Source of the DNA: Aurifilum marmelostoma
Lineage: Eukaryota > Ascomycota > Sordariomycetes > Diaporthales > Cryphonectriaceae
Direction of reading: 5' to 3'
Assembly (NCBI GenBank): GCA_027559495.1
Contig: JAMXSV010000007.1
Span: 930,001 to 994,000 of the forward strand
Length of the DNA: 64,000 bases
Both the position numbers and the translations under genes were made by a program. The notes under the pieces are model-generated. The model saw only the letters and a list, made by a program, of their open reading frames with translations, ran no database searches and was not told where the DNA came from. This document shows, piece after piece, positions 22,133-33,539 of the stretch (positions within the stretch are counted from its first letter, which is position 1; each line of letters begins with the position of its first letter).

Positions 22133-24358
22133 ATGTACCTTCCGACCCTGTCCAACCTGCCTGCTCGAACCATCCCATACCTGATACCTTCGTACACATC
22201 CTCGAATTACCTCTTCGGCGACGGCAGCGGCAGCGGAGGCGGCGGTGGTGATGGCGATCCTGAGGATTCTGCAAAGAACTGGTCCTCCTTCATCGGCATT
22301 ACCACTGCGATTGTCGGCAACATCTTGATCGCCCTCGCCCTGAACGTCCAGCGCTATGCCCACACGCGCCTGCACGACGAGCGCAAACGAGCTCGCGAGC
22401 GCGCCAGGCAGGCGCTCAAGAATGCGAAGAATGGCGGTTCGTCGCGAGGCTACGGCTCGCTAGACGAGGCGGGCGACGGGGTCGCCAGGGCCGACGGGGA
22501 CGCGGAGGACGGCGCGGGCGAGTCTGAGCCCCTGACGCGGTCGTTTCGCTCCGAAGATACACAATGGTCCGAGAATTCTGACGACGACGAGATGCCCAAG
22601 GCGCCCTCGACCTACCTCAAGTCGCCGTACTGGTGGCTGGGCCAGATCCTGATCACGGTGGGGGAGATGGGGAATTTCTTGGCATATGGCTTTGCGCCTG
22701 CCTCGATCGTCTCGCCGCTGGGTGTCGTGGCCCTCATTTCCAACTGCGTCATCGCGCCGATTTTCTTCAAGGAGAAGTTCAGGAGACGGGATTTCTGGGG
22801 CGTCGTCATTGCCGTGGGCGGCGCCGTGACGGTCGTACTGAGCGCCAACACCCAGGAGACGAAGCTGGACCCTCATGACGTGTGGGAGCACATCACGACG
22901 ATGGGTTTCAAGACGTATATGGCTGTGACATGCGGCCTGATTGTACTTCTCATGTGGCTGAGCCCAAAGTATGGGAACCGCACCATCTTGATCGATCTTG
23001 GCCTTGTCGGCCTATTTGGTACGCCAGGGCCGTCCCCTGCTCTGCTTGAGCTTGTTCTGGAGGGAGAAAAACACTAACGAGATGATGCTATAGGCGGCTA
23101 CACTGCCCTCTCAACAAAGGGTGTGGCATCTATGCTGTCATCCACCCTACTGAGGGCCTTCACCACACCGGTCACATACGTCTTGATCGCGATCCTCCTC
23201 GGAACGGCCATCATGCAGATTCGCTATGTGAACAAGGCTCTGCAAAGATTCGATTCAACGCAAGTCATCCCTATCCAGTTCGTGTCCTTCACGCTGTGTG
23301 TGATCATCGGTAGCGCCGTCCTCTACCGAGATTTCGAACGCACTACGGTAGAACGAGCTGTCAAATTCATCGGCGGCTGCTTTCTCACTTTTTTTGGTGT
23401 ATTCCTTATCACCAGCGGCCGGCCGCCGGCAGATGAGGACGAGGATGAGGAGATACTCTCCGACGAGGAGAATATCGAGGAGACCATCCACCTCGCGGAG
23501 CAGGATACGCCCGCGACACCATCACCCGAGGTGCAGAGGCGTCGCAACAGTGGTGGTAGGAGCCGACGGTCATCGCGGGTGAGCTTCATGGATGCCGTCA
23601 ACAAGCCACTAGCAGTTCTCGCGGAGACGGGCGTCCCGACTCCGAGGTCTCACGGAGGCGCGAACTCGAGGACATCGCTTCCCGCTCCAAACGAGGCCAC
23701 AGAGTCGGCACCGCTCCTGCGAACACCATCACGCGAGCCACTGGTGCATCCAGGGATCCACCATGGCCTCTCAACGGACTCGGCAGTCACGATATCAAGC
23801 AATACCCCCGTGCACTCGGAACCTGCAACCCATCCTGGATCTCCGTCGAACCCGGAAATCCCAATATTAAACGTCACCTCCGACGCCAACACGACTCCGC
23901 GGGCCTCGACATCGGCGCCTCGGTCACGGCTTCACCATTACAGCAGCCACATTTTCTCGCCTTCACCCTTCGACTCAGCCGTCAGGGGTCTGGTGCCTTC
24001 AACTTTACTGACAGACTCACCCTCGGCGAAACGTCCGCCATCCCGGAGGCGGCTCAGCCGGCCCAGTCTGCGGAATAGCCTGTTTGTGCCACAGGATGAG
24101 CTCGAGCAGGAGCAACAAGAGGAGGATGTAGGCATCATGAGCGCCATCGAGCGGAGCCGCACAGCAGAGGGCGAGTTCGATGGAGAGTCACCGATAGACG
24201 GACCTAAAAGGAGAGGATTCCGAAACCGCGCGAAAAGCTTGACGCATGCCGTGGGCGACCTCTTTGGGGTCGGAGCGAAATCCGATGCCGATAGGAGTGG
24301 AGATGAGGAGCAGGACGGCGAACGGAGGCACGGCAATCAGAGCACGGAAACGCTGTGA
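22133..24358 (+). CDS. NIPA-like magnesium transporter (DUF803) with long disordered tail
   Basis: Exons 22133-23018 and 23094-24358 (716 aa); the intron has a GTACGC donor and a GCTATAG acceptor. After a Gly-rich N-terminus (GDGSGSGGGGGDGD) the first helix reads SSFIGITTAIVGNILIALAL. A basic linker and acidic insert separate it from the rest. The core NIPA signature is WWLGQILITVGEMGNFLAYG with FAPASIVSPLGVVALISNCV, followed by further helices across the exon junction (LVGLFGGYTALSTKGVASML). The last 300 residues are hydrophilic and rich in Ser/Pro/Arg. NIPA proteins are linked to Mg2+ transport; the fungal members are little studied, so substrate and location are inferred. ATG 22133 is the first in frame and precedes the first helix. 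Confidence 0.88.
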
Positions 24359-24770
24359 TCTGATCCCATTCGGGAGACTCGGATGAGGAGGAAGAGTATC
24401 TCAGGTTTGGATATAGAGAAATGTGCACCCTAGGAAGGTTGAGTGCGCGAGGCTTGCAGAGGGAAGGCGTTAAAAGGGGTCAGCGGATCTGATGTTAGCT
24501 GGTGTTCATATGGAATCTTTTTGTTTTGTCTTTATTGACGTGGATGTGTTCTAGATTGCACAAATATTGGATGTTCAACAAAAGTCCATAGCATTTGTGG
24601 ATGGATGGACTTCGGCAGGTGTTTCTTCTGTCATAACATATTGTCATCTCGAGATAACCCATTCTCGTCTTGTGATGTCGCACTCCAGCCTTATACCCTT
24701 GAAGTCGGAACGCCCTTCCCCCCCCCCCCCCCCTAAAGGTTCAAGGATTCACAAGTGCACACCTCTCAGC
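24359..24770. other. Intergenic between convergent genes, with C16 run
   Basis: Between the stops of the NIPA-like and SDR genes. It includes a run of 16 C at 24718-24733. No gene is seen. Confidence 0.7.
24718..24733 (+). repeat. C16 homopolymer
   Basis: Sixteen consecutive C, 37 bases beyond the SDR stop codon on its 3' side. Confidence 0.9.
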
Positions 24771-26055
24771 TCACAACTTAGCTCCCGCCTCCCTTCTCCT
24801 CGCCGCCGCACTATCATACCGCTTTCCCTCGTCCTCCTGCTCGATCACCGTCAAATCCGGCAGCACAGCCGGCATGATCCGCCGCGGAGAAGCACCCGGC
24901 ACCACCGAGTATCCCGAGAAGTCCGCCACGCCACAGTGACCCCTTAGAAAATCCTCGTCAAGGAGCAGCTGGCCGTTGACGACGGAGGCCGGGGCGCGCA
25001 GGATGGCCAGGATGGCGTCGGAGAAGATGGTGGGCTTGCGGAGGTCAGTTCTGTCTCCTGGGTTGGTGCGAGTGAACTGTTCGGTTGCTGCGGATTGAAT
25101 GGACTTTTTTTGTGTTGTTGTTGTTGTTGTTAGTCACGGCCAATATGAGATTCAAATGAAAGAAAAAGGTATAAGACAGGAGAGAGACAGCACAACGCAC
25201 CACAGCGGGCCAGATACTCGTCACCGCACAGCCCCGGTCCACGACCAAGCCCTGCCGCTCAAAGTCCATCCCCAGCCCCTTGGTCAGCACGCTCATGCCC
25301 ACCTTGCCCATCGCGTACGCCGTCTTGCCCCGGAAGAAGCGGCTGTAGATGGGCGGGCTGACGATGACGATGCGCCCGTCTGGCCGCTGGGGCCGCCGCT
25401 CTTGCGTCAGATGCGGGAGGCAGGCCTGCACGGCGCCGTAGAGGCCCTCTATGTTGACGCGCTGCATGAGCTGGAAGCGCTTCATGGGGGTGTCCTTTAC
25501 GGATGCCCACCAGATGGCTCCGGGGTTGTAGATCAGCACGTCTAGGCGGTGGTATCTCTTTGGGAAGGGCGTTGTTAGCAGGAAGAGATCGGAGGGAGTC
25601 TGTGGGAGGGGCCATGAGGACGGATCGCACTTGGATGGTCTGCTCGACCAGCTTCTCGATGCTTGCAAAGTCCCTGGCATCGACGGCAATGGCGATGGCC
25701 TCACCACCGGTCTCTTGGATCTCCCGCTCGACAGTGCTGATGGTGGACTGAGGGGAGTTGGGATCGGGTGGGAAAGGTGTCGTTGAGGAGTAGGCGTCGC
25801 TGGTGGACTTGGCCGCAACAACCACTTGATGAAAGAGGACATCAATATTAACAGTTCTTGGCAAATGGAAGCATAACACTTATTATAAAGTCCCCAAAGG
25901 GTTTTCATTCTTTGCTTTTTTTTTTTCTTTCGTTTTCTTGTTGTTCCTTTCCTAAACTTACCTCTGTAGCCGTTCCTTGCCAGGTCAATGGCTATTTGTC
26001 TTCCTATTCCCCTCGAGGCGCCTATGACCAAAGCTACGGGCTTGTCTTGGGACAT
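24771..26055 (-). CDS. Peroxisomal short-chain dehydrogenase (HSDL2-like SDR), PTS1 AKL
   Basis: Four exons: 26055-25962, 25824-25631, 25557-25201 and 25103-24771 (325 aa); phases agree at every junction. The start MSQDKPVALVIGASRGIGRQ holds the NAD(P)-binding glycine motif. After splicing, NGYRVVVAAKSTSDAYSS closes the Rossmann fold. The middle exon gives LDVLIYNPGAIWWASVKDTP, and the catalytic pair is in YAMGK (Y-x3-K). The last exon reads SIQSAATEQFTRTNPGD, then LRKPTIFSDAILAIL, typical of HSDL2-like SDRs, and ends AKL, a strong PTS1. The substrate is not known; a hydroxyacyl or steroid-like dehydrogenase in peroxisomes is the family guess. All three introns end in AAG rather than CAG or TAG. 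The gene is divergent from the kappa GST. Confidence 0.85.
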
Positions 26056-26451
26056 GGTGACTGCTGATGATAGTGATGGTGGTGATCATGATCCAGCATG
26101 GCAATAGACCACCTGGCAGACAATCAAGTATGTATATGCTATTCAGGTTCGTTCACTCAGCGTTGTATTTAGGGTATACTATACACTGATTAGTGCTGGG
26201 GGTCGGTTGTCTCTAGGCGGATTACTGATCAGGCATGGTGCTGTGGCCGCTGGATGGCAGGGGGTTAGCACTGTGCCGAGGCATATTCGTCACCTACTGT
26301 ATGTCTCGCTCGTGGATGATGCTACACTACTCTCTATAGTATGTAGATCATCCTGGGGAGCCATCCTTCTGCTTCACCAACTCTCAGGCTTGCATACAGT
26401 TCTCTTTCCCCCACAACACCCAATTGCACGTTTCAGCTCCTGTTGGTAAAT
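26056..26451. promoter_or_regulatory. Divergent promoter region, SDR / kappa GST
   Basis: 396 bases separate two divergent ATGs whose products both end in PTS1-like tripeptides. The region holds TGCCGAGGCAT (26274-26284) and several TATAC/CTATAG words (around 26172-26186 and 26332-26346). Shared regulation is plausible but inferred. Confidence 0.5.
26274..26284 (+). promoter_or_regulatory. TGCCGAGGCAT element in the SDR/GST divergent promoter
   Basis: Identical to the 11-mer at 10296-10306. It lies about 170 bases upstream of the GST ATG and 220 bases upstream of the SDR ATG. Its core matches the CCTCGG site of FarA/FarB. Function is inferred. Confidence 0.35.
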
Positions 26452-27578
26452 ATGGGTGGTCGAATCGATTGTTATTTCGATATCGGTGAGGATCATGCCT
26501 TTCCTCAAAACATCCTTTTGCGCAACGCTGCTGACAAAATGTTGTTGGTCCACCCTGGTCCAGCGTCTCTGTACAGCTATCTTGGGTTCGTGTACCTCAT
26601 TGACAACCTGGACACTCTTAAAGCCCATGGCGTCGATGTCGAGTAAGTGATATCCATTTGGGCCTGTGTTCAAACCCGGAATCCTTCAAGCTCACGAGAC
26701 GGGGCGGTGGTCCAGATTCCATCCAATGCTCCTTGGCGCGGTGAACGCAAAGACTGGTAAGCAGGAGTCATTATTTGTCCATCTTTTTCATGTACTACTC
26801 GTTCTCACACAAAGAAACAACACATAAAAGGCAATAAACCACCATGGAGCGTCCCAGCCAAAGCGATCCATGGATCCAAGCACGAAGCACGCCGGGCAAT
26901 CAATCATTTCGGGCGGCCCCAGATCCGTTTCCCCAAGGATCTTATGTCCATGGCACATACTATACTCGTCAGTGCTTTGCGTTTCTCACCCCTACATTGC
27001 CTCTATCTTTCCCTCCCTTTGTGTGTGTTTGGCTGTCTCTATCTGCCTCACTCTATTCTAAACAATTACGCAAAACAATAACAGCCCCTTCGCTGCCTTC
27101 ACTACATCAAGCGTCAATACCCTACCGACACGTACCACGCCGTGCTGGAGCACCTCTTCCGCGCCTTCTGGACGCCTCCCAACCTGAACCTGACGCAGGT
27201 CGACGTGCTCGCCAAAGTCCTCACCGACTCGGGCAAGTTCTCGCCTGACGAGTGCGAGGCGATCCTAGCGGCGGCCAAGGACCAGGAGTTCAAGGACATG
27301 CTCACCAAGACGACGCAGGACGCGCTGGAGAAGGGTGCTTTTGGAGCACCGTGGCTGTGGGTGACCAATGCGCAGGGGAAGAGTGAGCCGTTCTTTGGGA
27401 GCGATCGGTAAGGAACCCCCCTCCTGTTCTTGTTTGGAAACTATTGAACCTGCCTGGTGGGAGTGTGACAGACTTGCTGACACTGAGGTGAACCAGGTTC
27501 AACTACGTGTACAAGTTTCTAGGGTTGCCTTATCAAGATGTCCAACTGCTGCCCCCAGGAGCAACGCCGAAACTGTGA
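26452..27578 (+). CDS. Kappa-class glutathione S-transferase (DsbA-like thioredoxin fold)
   Basis: Six exons: 26452-26485, 26564-26642, 26716-26756, 26831-26967, 27085-27407 and 27497-27578 (231 aa; human GSTK1 has 226). Phases agree at all five junctions. The start MGGRIDCYFDI joins ASLYSYLGFVYLIDNLDTLK; the Ser just after the DIA segment matches the GSH-activating serine of GSTK. FHPMLLGAVNAKTGNKPPW and then SVPAKAIHGSK follow. The last half carries the helical insert (VLEHLFRAFWTPPNLNLTQ) and the cis-Pro segment GAFGAPWLWV. The C-terminus PKL is a weak PTS1; human GSTK1 ends ARL and is peroxisomal or mitochondrial. Alternative: a 2-hydroxychromene-2-carboxylate isomerase-like relative of the same fold. 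The gene converges with SWC5. Confidence 0.88.
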
Positions 27579-27724
27579 ACTGTTTTGTTCTCTATAGCAA
27601 GGGTATCTCATCTCTAGCCGGCGTCAATTCCATAGTAATCACAAACCAAAAAGAGAAAAGAAAACAAAGAAAACGCCAGCCATGCAGTTCGTGAGGCCCC
27701 AGACCAGAATCGAACGACAACACC

Positions 27725-28911
27725 TCAAGCCTTGCCCGCCAGCCTGACCCGTCTCGCATCGTCCTCCCGCCTCGCCTCGGTCCGTGCCAAAAAGTCCTGC
27801 CTGTCCGCATATGACCCCTTGGCCCGGCCCGCCAGCGCCAGCTCGTCCTTGATGCCCTCCTTGTCGACGAACCCGGCCCAGTCCATACGAGACTTCTCCA
27901 CAGTGTTCAGCTTCTTGGCCTTCTCCCGTGCCTGCATGCGCACCGCGATCCCCAGGTTCAGGTCCGTCCGCTGGCCGTCCGCAGTCACCACCACGGGCTC
28001 AAATACCGACCGGAAGGCCTTGCGCGGCATGCGCCTCTCGGACTCGCCCTCGCCGCTGTCTCCGTCCGCAGCAGCGGCCGTGGCACCTGGGTCGCCGGAG
28101 CCCTTGGAGGCGAGATACAGCCTGGCCTCTGCGGACTCGCGCGGCACCAGTCTCTCCTCTGTGTGCACCTTGCCCGCAAAGTTGTAGGTCCTCTTGATCT
28201 TAATCATAGCTCCGGGCTCCGCCTCTGCGCCGCCAGGTTCTTGTGCGCCGACGGCTTCTCCGCGCTGCTCCGCGGCGTTGTCATCCTGTGCATCATCCTC
28301 TGCCGCCGGCCGTGGTTCTTGTGTCGTAGGAAGTATCGGTGCGGCCGTCATGGAGGCCCATAGAGCATCGACGTCGACCGTCACGGGACCTGCGGCTACT
28401 TGTGCCTTGCGCTCTGCTTGTCTACGGGTCTCGTCAGCAAGGGATTGCACTTGGGCGGGATCATTCTGCGGAGAGAACGAAACAGTCGAAGTGGGAAAGA
28501 TCCCAGTCAGTGACTCACTCGACAGCACGCATACTGCGCGTCTTAATCAAGCCCCCCTTCCCCGCCCTCGTCATCATAGTCCCTTTGCGCCTGCTGGCCC
28601 TTCCTCCGCCTCTTTCTGCCCTTTTCTATGATCGCCTCGTCCCCAGAGTTCTCGAACCCCGCATCCTCTGCATCCTCAGTATCGCCACCACTGCCCACCT
28701 GTTGTCTCCTCTTGCGTCCTACAGATGGCGCCGCTTGAGCGGTGGTGGTGGTGGTGGCGGTGGTGTCAGCGCCGCCATCTTCTGCAGCCTCTTCTTCGTC
28801 TTGGGACGACTCGGCCTCGTCTTCGCGCTCGGGCGCGTCGTCGTCTGGCGCAAAGTCTGAGTCCTCGGACGATGCGTAGTCCTCTTCGTCAAGTATGGGG
28901 TCGCGAGGCAT
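27725..28911 (-). CDS. SWC5: SWR1-complex protein SWC5 (BCNT domain); reading frame broken near exon 1 end
   Basis: Exon 1 begins at 28911 with MPRDPILDEEDYASSEDSDF and is acidic, then basic (KGRKRRRKGQQ). Exon 2 (to 27725) holds the Bucentaur/BCNT-C domain: FRSVFEPVVVTADG, then LNTVEKSRMDWAGFVDKEGI. BCNT proteins support H2A.Z deposition by SWR1. The problem is at the exon 1 end. The frame reads ...DDEGGEGGLD then TAA, while the family-like text GGLIKTRSMRAVE lies one frame away, after a run of six G (minus strand; C6 at 28552-28557 on plus). Dropping one G and splicing with the donor at 28534 and the acceptor ending at 28450 keeps one frame throughout. The stronger donor GTGAGT (28518) fits the phase only without the correction. 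The intron limits are therefore uncertain. Confidence 0.8.
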
Positions 28912-29692
28912 CTCGGGAAAATCTGAGAGAGGGCTGATGTTGGAATCAGGGTGGAGGTTGAAGTTCAGGTTGGCGGACCATGACGTTGGTCCGGATTCGC
29001 GTCTGGGTCTTTTTTGGCGTTGTCCAACCCGAACCCTGAAAATTGCTCTAGAGTACGGACTGTACTTGGTAGGCTTTCAGCCTTCCTCCTCCCCCACCCT
29101 CAAGAAGAGACATGCTAGCACGCTCGCCACTTAGAAGAGCTGAAGCCTGGTGTTTGCAAATGTGCTCAAGGATTTTTGCAGACTTTCGATATCTTTTGCA
29201 AAGCCGAGACACCTGGTGGGTTGACGTGATTTATATATTGTTTAGGTGTCTGGGGGTTTCCCATATCTGGATGGCACAGCATATGCTACAAGCACAAATG
29301 AATTCTCCTTATATGGATCACTTCTATGTTGGAATTATAGGCTCAGTCTGGAGTGACAGAAGCACTCGACTCACATACTTATTACAAAAGCTTCAGCATG
29401 CAGAATGCAAGCAGTGTGAGAGTGTGTGAAGTGCATCGAGGGAACCTCGTAATTCTGTGCCTGTATTATTCACTCAACAGCAGACAACTGCATAGGACGC
29501 AGGTGCTGGGCGGTATATATAGCTGCCTGAGTGTTGAATTCAAATAGAATCACATTCGGACGTGAACTGAGGAAATTTTGCCCTTTCCAGAATCTAAAGG
29601 ATCAAGAAGCCATAGGGAATCTAGTGTCTTGTATTAATGAATAATGTTTTCAGCTTTGCTTTATCATTATGGTAAAGCTCTGTAATTTCATC

Positions 29693-29706
29693 ATATTGCG
29701 CAATAT
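29693..29706. repeat. Perfect 14-base palindrome ATATTGCGCAATAT
   Basis: A perfect palindrome inside the AT-rich block downstream of the SWC5 promoter. It could bind a dimeric factor or be chance; nothing nearby decides. Confidence 0.5.
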
Positions 29707-30118
29707 TGCAGCATTATTCATATGTTGCCTATAGAAGAAGTAATGGTGCAAGTTGCATATTACTATGTACTTAGGACGCAAAGAAGGGCGCCACTCAAAC
29801 AAATTGCCTACCTAAACAGATATCTTGCAAGTAATCAATTCTGCATTCCCATTACCATTTGACGATGGCTCTGTGAGAGCAAAATACATCAAACAGCTTC
29901 AATGTCTTGTTCTTCTCTTGCCGTAATTCTCACGTATACATACATCCTGTGCAACAACTTCGAGTGGCGTTCCATGTCCAGACCAGAGACAGTTTGATAA
30001 AGCCATAACAAGAGTCGTTTAACTTCCGGGGAGATACACAACCTTCAAAGTCCACGAAAACCCAGAATCTACTCATCATGCAGGAACACACACACGCACA
30101 GACAACCAAAACAAGGGC

Positions 30119-30142
30119 AAAAAAAAAAAAAAAAAAAAAAAA
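30119..30142 (+). repeat. A24 homopolymer
   Basis: A run of 24 A. No coding element precedes it, so it does not clearly mark a retrotransposed sequence. Confidence 0.9.
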
Positions 30143-31552
30143 TAGCAGGGACAAAACGCTCCGCAGCCCAAGGCACACGCCTAGTCGCGAGAGTTTGAGC
30201 GAGAGGGCCGCCACTCAGGGCCCCCAACCTTGCGTTGCTGACCATAATGCTCGTCCATCCCCGGGTGAGGAAGGAGTATGGTGGGCAACGAAACAAACGA
30301 GCGAGTCGCACAACGACACACCCATAAGGGTTTGCCAGAAACGGCGACCTGCGTCTTCCCGCACACATGCATGCATGCGAGGTGATATGCACCGCAACCA
30401 CCAAAAAAGAATGCAGATCATTCCCAAGCGGTTTCCCGTAGGGTATACATGTAACTATGTAAGTACATAACGCATCATGCAAAGCCCTGGCTGCGCGTCT
30501 ACATGTCGTTAGCCAAGTGGTTGGGCGCACCATCTTGTCCCTCTGGATTTCGGAGGAGAGGGGAAGGGGGGTGGGATGTAACTCACCCCTCACCACCATC
30601 ACCAGGTACGACGGACTGTGATTGCCCGCCGCAACACAGAGCAACGTTCCCACTATCAAGAGGGTGCTTTCAAGGTGGGGCCCCCGATCATCAGAGGCTC
30701 TCTCTCTTGTTTCATGCACAAATGGCACTCTGTAGGAAATGTCGGGTAGGCAGCCACAATTCCCGACGTGCATGCGTTGACGTCGACCCCCCGGCCAGGG
30801 TCTGGTTGGGTCTATACTCCTCGGAGGGATCACTTACATGGTACTTGTATGCAGTATTACGCTCATGCAACCCACTCGAAGCCCTGTATCTGTATGAGAT
30901 AAGGAAAATGAAAAGAGGAAAATCCTGCTGATAGCTCAAAGATGTGCGTGTACGTGTACGCCTGGGCCTCGAACTTCGTAATGGCTGATACATATCATCA
31001 TAGTACTATGTAGTGTTATGATGTCGAGTCATTAAAGGTGGTTTGTTCCCGGCAGCCCACTTGGTGCACCTGCAGCCGGGCAGGATTGTCCGACGCAGGA
31101 GGGCTTTGATGGCCACGAGAGGTGTCGGTCTCTTGAAAGAATTTTGTCGTGAGAATATGAGAAGAGAATGTCCTGCAAGGGCCCCTGATGGGCTGGGACA
31201 TTCGAACAATCACGACGCAAGGACATGAAGCCCTGACTCGGTTTCGACTTGTCCACGGACCATTGGTGTGGATTTGGGCTGGACTGGACTGACTGGTGGG
31301 TATGATAGGCTGTCACTCTTCCGATGGTTCCTCGGGGCCTAGACACACAGTTCTTGTTTTTCTGCGATGCTGACCACTGCATACCATCGAGGTTTTTCAT
31401 TGGGTCTCGATCGAAACCTGTTTCCTGTTGAGAACCCAATATGGTGTGGATGAATTGCCTGTGATTACGAGGTTCTCTCTGCGCCTCTAGCCCGCAAGCA
31501 GAGCGATTCGCTTGATGTCCATATCCAGCACGCCGAGGGGAAGATAGAAAAA

Positions 31553-31566
31553 GGGGGGGGGGGGGG
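31553..31566 (+). repeat. G14 homopolymer
   Basis: Fourteen consecutive G in gene-free DNA. Confidence 0.85.
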
Positions 31567-33525
31567 ATAAGAGAACAGTGCCGTATTCCCACCGTTTCGT
31601 TTTTGCTGCTGGGACTCATCTGGCCCCCAAGTCACAACCCGTGAAGGACCTACATATTCTCCCCTTCTACTTCCTCCACCTGACCCCCTGCCCTGCTCTG
31701 CATCCTGGACCTCCTCTCAAGGGTCCCTGCAGGCTCAGGGATTCCCCACACAAACAACCTGTCCAAACCGATTGCGGCCGGACCTCCTGGCTCGCATGTT
31801 GGTTCGCCCAAAAACTCGAGCAAGAAAAATTTCGTGAGATTCACACAGGGGCGAAGGATTTGCGCCGGCTGGATAAGCTCTCTTCTTTGGTCCCTCACCA
31901 ACCCACCCGGCCCCCTTTGTGGCTGTTGTGCGCGGCTGGACCAAATCTTGTCCGTTCCCTGTCCACAAAGACAATAATCAGGATGAATCGTATGCTCATT
32001 TTTGGTGTCGTTCGGTTTCGGTGAGTGTGATACACATTGCGTCCGGAAAGCAAGCAAGTGGGCTTCACAAAGAAATTTCGAGAATCAAGATGACCCGGTC
32101 GATCACGATCTTGGCAAATGTCCACCAGATCCCCTTCTTCTGCGCCGGTCCATCATCACTCAAGGTCAGACAGAATACTTACAGTCGATCACCTTTGCGC
32201 CCGGACCGCCCTCCATCTCCAACAAGGCCTGCCTGCCGTTGTTTCGATCTCTGTAACAATTAGAATGCCGGCAGCGTGTATGTGTGCGTGTGAATGCGCA
32301 GTGTGGTATGATGATTGGCGACCCTCCATACACCTCATTGGGTCGAGATGATGTGCGCCTGCGATCCTCAAGGAGGCCAGATTTCGGCCCATGTCAAGAC
32401 TAACTCCCAGAGCGGAGATGGGCGCGGATGTGACAATTCACAAAGCCCATCTGAGCAACTTGCGAGCGGTCAACATGTTCCCCCCCTCTTCCAAGGGGCC
32501 CCTCGCCGGGGAGGGTGCCATCTTCTTTCCCGCAGATGGGCCGCACGGTGCCAGCGAAATTTTGTCAAGAGCTCTGGGTATTCTTGTTGGACAAGGCTCT
32601 TGTGAAACTTTTCCAGAGCTGTGTGGATTTAGTGGTCTCTGCAGGTGGATACTTTGACGGACGGTGAAGCCTCTGGCCCCGCCTACATCCGGGAGCCGCG
32701 AGTGTCAGGACTGGACCACAACCCAGGCTCCGTTCGGAATGCAACGCATAGGGGCCGGCTTTGCCATGGCAGCGTTTTGTGCTGGTTGAGAATTGCAGCA
32801 CGGTGGAGAGGGTGACCGGGGGAGGGGGGGACATCGAACGACGGTGGGAATATTCTCTTTCGGCCTCTCCTGAGTCTCAACGTTTTTCTTGTTCTTTGCC
32901 CATCATCTCTTTGGAAGCGCATGAGATTAAATGGGTGGTCACACACAGGCCCTCGCTGCTGTCTCCCACTCCTTCCCACCCCGGCTGTATAGTGCCTCCC
33001 TCCATCCCGTAGATCACTTGGACGGGATGCCGAAAAAGGGTTATCCGGGAAGGGCGAGACGGGGGTTTTTGGTAGCGAGTTCTGCTTGCGGGCGTGGCTG
33101 GATGGAGTGCAATAACAAATGCCACACAAAAAGGCGAGTAGAAACTATTCCGCATGCTGAACGGGCCGCAGCATGCTAGGGACTTGTGAAACTTAACCAC
33201 CAGGTGGGGTCTACCGTGAGGGACAGATGAATACCAATCGTGTCTCTTTCTCGTTCTCTACTCCTGCAGCCAAGATGGCTTTTTTGCTTCAGCATCACAC
33301 AACCATCCCTTCTCGCCTTTCCTGTCTGCCTTGGAAGGCTTCGTGTGCTCGGACAGGATATGGGAGTGTGTGGGGCAGGGTCCCTTTCGAGGGTCTGCTG
33401 TCGTGCCTGGGCAAGCTCAGATGCAAAAAATTGTGAGGTGAAGAATTAGGGCCATGACTCAGCGAGGAGGGATTGTGCACCCCCACGTCTCGTCAGTGTG
33501 ATAAAAAAGACTTGAGCCAAACCAG

Positions 33526-33539
33526 CCCCCCCCCCCCCC
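33526..33539 (+). repeat. C14 homopolymer
   Basis: Fourteen consecutive C in gene-free DNA. Confidence 0.85.

Noticed and set aside
27680..27730. T-loop-like GTTCGATTC on the minus strand
   Set aside because: No matching T stem or acceptor stem, and it abuts the SWC5 coding end.
30069..30833. 254-codon minus-strand frame
   Set aside because: It runs through the A24 tract (poly-Phe), has mixed low-complexity composition and no domain.
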